This document shows, piece after piece, positions 19,278 to 26,060 of a stretch of DNA of 64,000 nucleotides. This DNA comes from Bacteroidaceae bacterium. Its GTDB lineage: Bacteria; Bacteroidota; Bacteroidia; Bacteroidales; Muribaculaceae. Below the pieces are notes generated by a model. That model saw only the letters and a list, made by a program, of their open reading frames with translations. It was not told the origin of the DNA and did not search any database. How positions within the stretch are numbered: position 1 is the first letter of the stretch; every line of letters begins with the position of its first letter. A program made the translations under genes and the position numbers. The stretch is taken from the NCBI GenBank assembly GCA_021768245.1, contig JAETNO010000006.1, forward strand, positions 47,355-111,354, written 5' to 3'.

Positions 19278-21431
19278 ATGAAGAGGAAATGTATTTTTTT
19301 ATTTGCGCTTCTCGCTGCATTTATAGTTGCAAATGCTGACGAATTGTCAAAGCAGCGAAAAATTGCTGCAAAGGTATGGGAGATGGAACCAGCTATTTTT
19401 GATTCTAAGGTAACTGTACCTGACATCCTGCTTCAAAACAATTCCGCCGTTATTATAGCATTGATGGTTGATATAGAAGGCTCTATTGAGAAATTTTCAA
19501 CTCCATATAGTAGGGATGGCTTGGGGAATAGCAATTGTTGTGTTGAAATATCGCGGACAATGGTGATGATTCTTGATGATAAAGCTCAGGAATATTATAC
19601 TGATTTTGAATATGGTGAGCTTTACCGAAAGGTTCATGGTGTAAGACTGACTGAGGTGAATTCTGAGTTCGGAGCCCGTGTGATTAAACCTGATGGCAGT
19701 GTTGTGGATGTCGATTTGGCTACAGCTCTGAAAGTTGGTCATGGAAAGAAAGGTAATAAGAATGAAAGTCGTAGGATAGCTATTCCCGGTCTTGAAATCG
19801 GTGATATTCTGGATTACTACTATATGACTACAATTGAACGGGAAGAAGCGGATATTCCCGTCCGTAATATATTGCTTGGCCGTCAGTATCCGATTATGAA
19901 CTTTGTTTTGAATGGCCGTTTTGACCCTCAACTTACAGTTGAGGTAAAGGCCCGTAACGGGGCTTCGATTCCTGTTAGAGGTCGGGACAATGCGATTGAC
20001 CGCAATACCATTAAGCTTACCGCCAATTCTATTCCTGCAATTGATAATGACCGATATTCTAACGTCAGCCGGACTTGTCCTTCAATTGATATATCGATTC
20101 TTAATAATGTTTCTGTAAACGTCCGCCATCTTCCTACAGCTCGCGTTCCCGGGGTTCACACGGCTGTCCCGTTCGGTATCATATGTCGTGATATTGCTTC
20201 AGTCGTAAGTAATTTCAATATATATGAAAAAGCTACAGGCGAGGCTTTGAATATGGTGAAGGGTTATATGAAGAAGCATCCGGAACTTACTGACAGGCAG
20301 GTCGTAGACATAGCATGGGTAGCTCTTTGTTATTGGCTTGCACTTGACAAAAAAATAAGTGCCGATGATATCGTTGCAGGTTGTCTGTTTATGGATCTTG
20401 TCAGAAAACTTAAGTTGTTCGATGATAATGACATGGGGCTTGCCTTTTATAAATCAAGATTCGATAAACCATTTGACGAGGTCTCAAGGTGGACAGAACT
20501 TGATTATGGGACGCTTGTCGGCGACACTGTCTATACCCTTTCTTCTGTTCTGAATTTTGCCCCTGGGGAATGGTCAGGAAGCTATCAGGGAGAGAAAGGC
20601 GCGGTTTTGAAAGGTAAGCGTTCGATGCTTGATGAAAATTTTATACCTGAACTGTTCACGCTTCCTAAATTGCGCGCGACAGCAAATTCTATAGAGCATG
20701 AGGCAACTGCGATGATTGTTTCTGAGGATGAAACAATCAGTATTGATTGCTATATGAAAGTGAATGGAGCTCCTAAAGCTGCTTATGGAATGTTCACAAA
20801 TCAACATGAATGGCTTGTGGAAGTAGAAAATTTGTTTGATATCCCTGCTAATAAACGGCATAAACCTAAAAGTAATTCTGATGAGAAACGTAAGGGATTT
20901 ATTGACAATATGGTTATAGAGGAAGCGGAATGGGCTGTTGGTACACGACCGAAAAGTGTTGAATCCTATGAAATTTTGTCACGGGGAGTGATGCCCGGGT
21001 CAAAAGCTTTTGAACTTAAAAGTAAATGTACTCTTGATGGACTTGTGGCTGAAAGAGGCTCGGCTATGTTTGTTTCTGTTGGCCATATGTTTTACAATAC
21101 TTTGCGTATAAACGGTGATGCACGTTATAGGACTACGGCTGCCTGGCTTAAATATCCCGAAAATATAAAATATAGACTAACATTAAATATCCCCGTTGGA
21201 TACAGGATTGAGGAAGATGCCCTTAAGTCTTTGTCAAACAATATACTGACTAAAGTAGGTCAGTTCTATACAACGGCGCGTCTCAATGAGGACGGCAATA
21301 GCATTGTTATCGACATGATTAAGCGTATAAATATTCCTACAATACCATCAAAAAACTGGGAGGATTTCTTGAAGATAGAAGATGCCGCCGCTGCGTTTAA
21401 TGAAACTGTCATTCCCTTGACCCGTATTTGA
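19278..21431 (+). CDS. Exported DUF3857-like protein without a transglutaminase triad
   Basis: A 717-residue protein with a signal peptide (MKRKCIFLFALLAAFIVANA). The first ~260 residues look like a DUF3857 domain (VRLTEVNSEFGARVIKPDGS, then IPGLEIGDILDYYY). The middle is helical where a transglutaminase domain would sit, but no GDCxD-like cysteine, conserved His or Asp triad is visible. The C-terminal ~150 residues are beta-rich and resemble the end of the upstream protein. It is probably a non-catalytic partner, coexpressed with it after a 6-base gap. Family membership is inferred from layout and short motifs; a profile search would settle it. Confidence 0.72.
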   Translation: MKRKCIFLFALLAAFIVANADELSKQRKIAAKVWEMEPAIFDSKVTVPDILLQNNSAVIIALMVDIEGSIEKFSTPYSRDGLGNSNCCVEISRTMVMILDDKAQEYYTDFEYGELYRKVHGVRLTEVNSEFGARVIKPDGSVVDVDLATALKVGHGKKGNKNESRRIAIPGLEIGDILDYYYMTTIEREEADIPVRNILLGRQYPIMNFVLNGRFDPQLTVEVKARNGASIPVRGRDNAIDRNTIKLTANSIPAIDNDRYSNVSRTCPSIDISILNNVSVNVRHLPTARVPGVHTAVPFGIICRDIASVVSNFNIYEKATGEALNMVKGYMKKHPELTDRQVVDIAWVALCYWLALDKKISADDIVAGCLFMDLVRKLKLFDDNDMGLAFYKSRFDKPFDEVSRWTELDYGTLVGDTVYTLSSVLNFAPGEWSGSYQGEKGAVLKGKRSMLDENFIPELFTLPKLRATANSIEHEATAMIVSEDETISIDCYMKVNGAPKAAYGMFTNQHEWLVEVENLFDIPANKRHKPKSNSDEKRKGFIDNMVIEEAEWAVGTRPKSVESYEILSRGVMPGSKAFELKSKCTLDGLVAERGSAMFVSVGHMFYNTLRINGDARYRTTAAWLKYPENIKYRLTLNIPVGYRIEEDALKSLSNNILTKVGQFYTTARLNEDGNSIVIDMIKRINIPTIPSKNWEDFLKIEDAAAAFNETVIPLTRI

Positions 21432-21435
21432 ACTA

Positions 21436-21475
21436 TAAACACCGGTCATAAACTTAAGTATGTGATGAGTGTTTA
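21436..21475 (+). terminator. Stem-loop after the transglutaminase-like pair
   Basis: TAAACAC (21436-21442) pairs with GTGTTTA (21469-21475) and TCAT with ATGA inside it, across a 3-base bulge. The T-run is poor, so it may be a 3' stabiliser rather than a terminator. Confidence 0.45.
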
Positions 21476-21502
21476 AATTAATGTTGTTCCCCATTTACAA
21501 GG

Positions 21503-21527
21503 TATAATTATTCAGGATATAATTATT
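21503..21527. repeat. Direct repeat upstream of pgk
   Basis: TATAATTATT occurs at 21503-21512 and 21518-21527, a 15-base period, about 45 bases upstream of the pgk -33 box. It is a possible binding site, but the region is AT-rich. Confidence 0.35.
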
Positions 21528-21571
21528 ATGGTTGTTAAGTTGCGTAATAAGTCCAAATAATTAAATTATAT

Positions 21572-21603
21572 CTTGTGATTAATGAAATATTTCTGTAATT
21601 TTG
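21572..21603 (+). promoter_or_regulatory. Promoter of pgk
   Basis: CTTG (21572-21575), a 20-base spacer and TAATTTTG (21596-21603) fit the -33/-7 pattern, giving a leader of about 45 bases before the ATG at 21653. Confidence 0.65.
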
Positions 21604-21652
21604 CAGGGTTGATAACCATCGAATCATAACTACTCTAAAATACACATCATCA

Positions 21653-22906
21653 ATGACTATCGATCAGTACAATTTCAACGGCAAAAAAGCCATTGTTCGT
21701 GTGGACTTCAATGTCCCCTTGGATGAGAACGGTAATATCACCGACGATACCCGCATCCGCGGTGCTCTCCCTACTCTTAAAAAAATTCTTGCTGATGGCG
21801 GAAGCCTCATCATCATGAGCCATATGGGTAAGCCTAAAGGCAAGGTAAATCCCAAGATGTCGCTCAGCCAGATTAAGGATGCTGTGGCAAAAGCTCTTGG
21901 CACAGAAGTAGAATTTGCCGAGGATTGTGCGAAAGCGGCTGATAAGGCGGCAGCTCTTAAGCCCGGTCAGGTTCTCCTGCTTGAAAACCTCCGTTTCCAT
22001 CCTGAAGAGGAAGGCAAGCCCGTAGGCATAGATAAGGAAGATCCTGCTTACGATGCAGCCAAAAAGGAAATGAAAGAACGTCAGAAAGAATTTGCAAAGA
22101 CTCTCGCTTCATATGCTGATGTCTATGTTAACGACGCTTTCGGTACTGCTCACCGCCGTCATGCCTCTACAGCTGTAATCGCTGATTATTTCGATGCAGA
22201 CCATAAGATGCTCGGTTATCTTATGGAGAAAGAGGTAAAGGCTGTTGACAACATTCTTAAAGACATCAAGCGTCCCTTCACCGCTATCATGGGTGGCTCT
22301 AAGGTGTCTACCAAAATCGGTATAATCGAGAATCTTATGGATAAGGTTGACAATCTCATTCTCTGTGGCGGTATGACTTATACATTTGCTGCTGCTCAGG
22401 GTGGAAAGGTAGGCAAATCAATCTGTGAAACCGACAAGTTCGACCTTGCTCTTGATATTATTAAGAAAGCAAAAGAAAAAGGTGTAAACCTCGTGCTTGG
22501 TGTCGACTGCGTTGCCGCTGACGATTTCAGCAATGACGCAAATACGATGGTCGTTTCATGTAAGGAAATTCCTGATGAATGGGAAGGACTTGATGCCGGG
22601 CCCGAGACACGTAAGATATTTGCTGATGCCATCAAGGATGCTAAGACAATCCTTTGGAACGGCCCTGCCGGTGTGTTTGAGTTTGATAACTTCACTGCTG
22701 GTTCGCGTGCTATAGCTGACGCTGTCGTGGAGGCTACCGAAAAGGGTGCGTTCTCTCTCGTTGGAGGTGGCGATTCTGTGGCTTGCATAAATAAGTTCGG
22801 ACTTGCTGACAAGGTTAGCTATGTGTCTACCGGTGGCGGTGCCCTTCTTGAAGCCATTGAAGGCAAGGTGCTCCCCGGCATAGCAGCTATCCGTGGTGAT
22901 AAATAA
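21653..22906 (+). CDS. pgk: Phosphoglycerate kinase
   Basis: A 417-residue glycolytic enzyme that transfers phosphate from 1,3-bisphosphoglycerate to ADP in the cytoplasm. The N-terminal signature RVDFNVPLDENGNITDDTRI binds substrate. SHMGKPKGK, the basic-patch block AFGTAHRRHAST, MGGSKVSTKI and the C-terminal GGGDSVACINKFG complete the two-domain kinase. Length and motif order are normal. The gene is monocistronic, between its own promoter and a strong palindromic terminator. Confidence 0.97.
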   Translation: MTIDQYNFNGKKAIVRVDFNVPLDENGNITDDTRIRGALPTLKKILADGGSLIIMSHMGKPKGKVNPKMSLSQIKDAVAKALGTEVEFAEDCAKAADKAAALKPGQVLLLENLRFHPEEEGKPVGIDKEDPAYDAAKKEMKERQKEFAKTLASYADVYVNDAFGTAHRRHASTAVIADYFDADHKMLGYLMEKEVKAVDNILKDIKRPFTAIMGGSKVSTKIGIIENLMDKVDNLILCGGMTYTFAAAQGGKVGKSICETDKFDLALDIIKKAKEKGVNLVLGVDCVAADDFSNDANTMVVSCKEIPDEWEGLDAGPETRKIFADAIKDAKTILWNGPAGVFEFDNFTAGSRAIADAVVEATEKGAFSLVGGGDSVACINKFGLADKVSYVSTGGGALLEAIEGKVLPGIAAIRGDK

Positions 22907-22920
22907 TCAATCGGATTGAG

Positions 22921-22968
22921 ATAATTAAAAATGCCGGCGTCATATATGACGCCGGCATTTTTAATTAT
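22921..22968. terminator. Bidirectional terminator between pgk and yjbQ (perfect palindrome)
   Basis: A 48-base perfect palindrome: arms 22921-22943 and 22946-22968 around a central AT. Its GC-rich core is GCCGGCGTC, flanked by an A-run and a T-run, so it can end transcription from both converging genes. Confidence 0.88.
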
Positions 22969-22985
22969 CTCTTTTGGACTGTAAT

Positions 22986-23399
22986 CTATTCTCCGATTAT
23001 AGTCGCGACAAGATTGCGTGAGCCACCATAATCGCGGAATTCACAGAGGTATATCCCTTGCCATATTCCGAGATTCAGATGTCCGTCCGTTATAGGAATA
23101 GTCAGGGAGGGGCCAACGAGCACCGATTTAGCATGCGAAGGCATGTCGTCAGGGCCTTCGTCTGTATGAAGATAATAAGGCGCGTTTTCAGGCACAAGAC
23201 GGTCGAAGATTTCTGCAAGGTCATGGCGCACGTCGGGGTCGGCATTTTCATTTATGGCCAATGCCGCCGATGTATGCTTTATTAGAATGTTGATAATTCC
23301 TCTTGAGGGCAACTGAGGCAGTTGACGCATTATCTCTCCGGTCACAAGGTGTATGCCTCGCGGGAAAGGACGTAACGAAAATTCTTTTTGTTGTATCAT
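22986..23399 (-). CDS. yjbQ: YjbQ/UPF0047-family protein (secondary thiamine-phosphate synthase type)
   Basis: A 137-residue protein close in length and pattern to E. coli YjbQ. It has RGIHLVTGEI at the start, LIKHTSAALAINENADPDVRHD in the centre, then DDMPSHAKSVL and LGIWQGIYLCEFRDYGGSR with the conserved metal/ligand-binding residues. YjbQ can replace thiamine-phosphate synthase weakly; its main role is unsettled. The start codon is firm because the first residues align with the family. A -7 box lies only 7 bases upstream of the ATG. Confidence 0.9.
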   Translation of the reverse strand: MIQQKEFSLRPFPRGIHLVTGEIMRQLPQLPSRGIINILIKHTSAALAINENADPDVRHDLAEIFDRLVPENAPYYLHTDEGPDDMPSHAKSVLVGPSLTIPITDGHLNLGIWQGIYLCEFRDYGGSRNLVATIIGE

Positions 23400-23406
23400 A
23401 GCTTGG

Positions 23407-23414
23407 CAAAGTTA
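23407..23414 (-). promoter_or_regulatory. -7 promoter element of yjbQ with almost no leader
   Basis: On the minus strand this reads TAACTTTG. The ATG at 23399 lies 8 bases past the box, so the message would have a leader of only about 0-5 bases. No clear -33 element is seen. Confidence 0.5.
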
Positions 23415-23540
23415 CGAAATTTAATTGAACTCTTTTAACATTCACCCCGTTCTATAATAGCTATCGAATCTTTCATTAACCGATAATAATCATAAGCGAC
23501 CCTTAATTGTTTACTTTGCGAAACAAAAAAATTAATAGTT

Positions 23541-23744
23541 ATGGTGATGCTTAATATCCCTTTTATTACATGGAGTGTGATTGTTGTCGCAATGATTGTG
23601 TTGATATTAGTGAAGATTTGTCATAATTATTGTAGCCATCACACCCGTCATTTTTTCGAGATTGGAAATGAAAGTGAGGAACTTTTTGCTCCGGGTGACA
23701 AGCTGAGGAATAAAGAGGATTTCTATGGGTATTATGACGATTGA
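23541..23744 (+). CDS. Small single-helix membrane protein upstream of the ThrE-type exporter
   Basis: A 67-residue protein with one membrane helix (about 7-25, PFITWSVIVVAMIVLILVKI), then a short cytoplasmic part with Cys/His residues (CHNYCSHHTRHFFE) and an acidic end. I do not recognise a family. Its stop overlaps the next gene's start by 20 bases, which argues for a real, translationally coupled gene. TTACTTTG (near 23511-23518) is a near-consensus -7 box for it. Confidence 0.6.
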   Translation: MVMLNIPFITWSVIVVAMIVLILVKICHNYCSHHTRHFFEIGNESEELFAPGDKLRNKEDFYGYYDD

Positions 23745-24573
23745 AGAATCCGAAGGATTGATATTTATGATAGAGGAAAATGCTTTGGGAGGGCCGGCCT
23801 TGGAGCGGTCGCCTTCTCTTAAAGAAGTCTGTATATTCTTATCGGAATATGCCGCCTGCCTTTTTGATTGTGGCGCTACATGCATACGGCTTGAACGGAA
23901 TGTGAAGCGCATGGCTGACGCGCTTGGCCGGATTGCCGTAATGACGATAATGCCACGGCATGTCCATATTACCGTATGCGACAGACAACGTTCGGGAAGC
24001 TACACATACATATCTTCAATACGTGGTCACGGTATCAGTTTTGATATAAATACACGTCTTAGTGAATTAAGCTGGGCATTGGCCGATGGGAAAATCAATT
24101 TCTATGAGGCTCGGTTAAGGTTTGGTGAAATTATGAAGACTCCTACTGCCGACAAATGGTTGGTTCTGATTCTTGCATCGTTGGCGAATGGCGCTTTTTG
24201 CCGGCTTTTTGGTGGTGATTGGTATGCCGCCGGAATAGTTGTCGGCTCGACACTTGCAGGATATTATTTGAAACAGGTGCTATGCGAATCAAAGGTCGAT
24301 ATACGTATAGTTTTTATCTTGTGCGCCTTCGTTTCTTCTGTGCTTGCAGCCACTGATGGTCTGTTCGGTATTGGTGCAACACCCGGAATCGCAGTGGGCA
24401 CAAGTGTACTCTATCTTGTCCCCGGGATTCCGTTCCTTAATTCTTTCAGCGACATGCTTGCCGGACATTATATATGTTCTTTCAGCCGGTTCATGCATGC
24501 TCTTATTCTTACCGCATGTCTGTCAATAGGATTATGTGGGGGAATGATGATGATGAATATGGGGATGTTTTAA
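23725..24573 (+). CDS. Threonine/serine exporter, large (ThrE N-terminal/YjjP-like) subunit
   Basis: A 282-residue inner-membrane protein. A soluble N-terminal region of ~130 residues contains the family pattern CGATCIRLERNVKRMADALG, then four or five helices include the loop GIGATPGIAVGTSVLYLVPGIPFLNSFSDMLAG. This is the N-terminal half of a ThrE-type amino acid exporter, with the C-terminal half encoded 7 bases downstream, as in E. coli yjjP/yjjB. The start is ATG 23725 or 23734, both overlapping the upstream small gene. The exported substrate in this organism is not shown by the sequence. Confidence 0.87.
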   Translation: MGIMTIEESEGLIFMIEENALGGPALERSPSLKEVCIFLSEYAACLFDCGATCIRLERNVKRMADALGRIAVMTIMPRHVHITVCDRQRSGSYTYISSIRGHGISFDINTRLSELSWALADGKINFYEARLRFGEIMKTPTADKWLVLILASLANGAFCRLFGGDWYAAGIVVGSTLAGYYLKQVLCESKVDIRIVFILCAFVSSVLAATDGLFGIGATPGIAVGTSVLYLVPGIPFLNSFSDMLAGHYICSFSRFMHALILTACLSIGLCGGMMMMNMGMF

Positions 24574-24580
24574 TAAATGA

Positions 24581-25069
24581 ATGGTCATGATAAGTGAATT
24601 TTTTCAGGATGCTTTGTTTTCAGCCATAGCCGCTATCGGTTTTGCCGCAATAAGCAATCCGCCAAGACAGGCTTATGGCTATTGTGCGGTTATTGCCGCA
24701 ATTGGACACTCGGCTCGTTTTTTAATGATGGACGATTCTTTATTGGGATTCCACATCGTGATTGCCACGACTCTTGCTTCGCTTCTTGTAGGAGTGTTGG
24801 CAGTCCTTTTTTCTCCGTTTGCAAAAACTCCTGCGGAGGCTTGTCTATTCCCTTCACTTTTACCGATGATTCCGGGAATTTATGCCTATCGTTCTTTCGG
24901 AGGGCTTGTGATGTGTCTTTATCAGGGCTATGAAGGAGGTTTCAATCATTATTTCTATCTTTTTGCAAGTAACGGGCTGACATGTCTCTTCATCCTTCTT
25001 GGCATGGTGATAGGTGCGACTATTCCTATATTCCTGTTGAAGAAAATTTCATTTCAGGCTACAAGATGA
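24581..25069 (+). CDS. Threonine/serine exporter, small (YjjB-like) subunit
   Basis: A 162-residue membrane protein of about four helices. It carries the motif SNPPRQAYGYCAVIAAIGHSAR near the N-terminus and PSLLPMIPGIYAYRSFGGLV in the second half, which match the ThrE C-terminal domain. It pairs with the gene 7 bases upstream to form the complete exporter. ATG 24581 is used; ATG 24587 is also possible. Confidence 0.87.
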   Translation: MVMISEFFQDALFSAIAAIGFAAISNPPRQAYGYCAVIAAIGHSARFLMMDDSLLGFHIVIATTLASLLVGVLAVLFSPFAKTPAEACLFPSLLPMIPGIYAYRSFGGLVMCLYQGYEGGFNHYFYLFASNGLTCLFILLGMVIGATIPIFLLKKISFQATR

Positions 25070-25157
25070 ATTTATTTTTAAACGTTATTAGATAAAAAGA
25101 AACTTATCTCTGTCTGATAATATTGACAGTCATGGGATTGCTTATAAAATAAATGTT

Positions 25158-26060
25158 ATGGAACTCCGGCAGTTGCGTTATTTTGTAAAAGTTGCGGAAA
25201 CATTAAACTTTTCTGAGGCTTCGCGTATACTTTTTATTACCCAAAGCACTTTGTCCCAACAAATTAAACAGCTTGAACAGGAACTCGGTGTCAAGCTTTT
25301 CATGCGTGATAGCCATAATGTCGGGTTGACTGAGGCCGGTGAGGAATTGCTTCCTTATGCGAGGAAGACAATCCTTGATTCTCAGCTATGTTTTCAACGT
25401 ATGACGGATTTGAAAGATTTGGTCGCCGGAACTTTAAATATCGGTGTAACATATTCCTTCAGCCCGATTCTTACGGAAACGCTGCTTGACTTCATGAAGT
25501 TGTATCCAGGAGTCAAACTCAATATATTCTATAAACCGATGTCGGAACTGATGGAGATGCTTAAGCAGAGGTCCATAGATTTCGTACTTGCCTTTAAGCC
25601 ACAGCCATGTCCGGACTATGTGGAATCTCACAGCATTTTCCAAAACTACATAGCGGCTATTGTCAATTCCAATCATCCGCTTGCCGTCAAATCGAAAATA
25701 AATCTTGACGAGCTTCGACATTGTGATTTGGCATTACCTTCGAAAGGCCTGCAGGCTCGCAATTATTTTGACTCGATATGTGAGTCGAGTGGTCTGGTGC
25801 TTAAGCCCAAAATCGAATTGAATGAAGTCAATATTTTACTTAAACTCATAGACTGTAGCGATATAGTCACTGTCCTTGCAGAAGCGACCATACATAATGT
25901 CAGCGGGGTCAAGGCCTTATGGATAGATATCCCGAACAACGAGATGAATGGCTGTGTTCACACTCTACGTGATGGCTACCATAAGCGTTCAATGCGGGAA
26001 TTCGTAAGGATGCTTAGTGAGTCCGCAGCTGTCAGGGAGCGTGTCAACGCATGGCTTTAG
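25158..26060 (+). CDS. LysR-family transcriptional regulator
   Basis: A 300-residue regulator. The N-terminal winged helix-turn-helix is typical (MELRQLRYFVKVAETLNFSE, then QSTLSQQIKQLEQELG). A periplasmic-binding-protein-like effector domain starts near residue 92 (AGTLNIGVTYSFSPIL). The family usually acts as a tetramer and often controls a neighbouring gene. Here the neighbours are the exporter pair (same strand, 88 bases upstream) and a peptidase (converging, overlapping ends by 17 bases). Neither is an obvious target, and the effector is unknown. Confidence 0.9.
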   Translation: MELRQLRYFVKVAETLNFSEASRILFITQSTLSQQIKQLEQELGVKLFMRDSHNVGLTEAGEELLPYARKTILDSQLCFQRMTDLKDLVAGTLNIGVTYSFSPILTETLLDFMKLYPGVKLNIFYKPMSELMEMLKQRSIDFVLAFKPQPCPDYVESHSIFQNYIAAIVNSNHPLAVKSKINLDELRHCDLALPSKGLQARNYFDSICESSGLVLKPKIELNEVNILLKLIDCSDIVTVLAEATIHNVSGVKALWIDIPNNEMNGCVHTLRDGYHKRSMREFVRMLSESAAVRERVNAWL

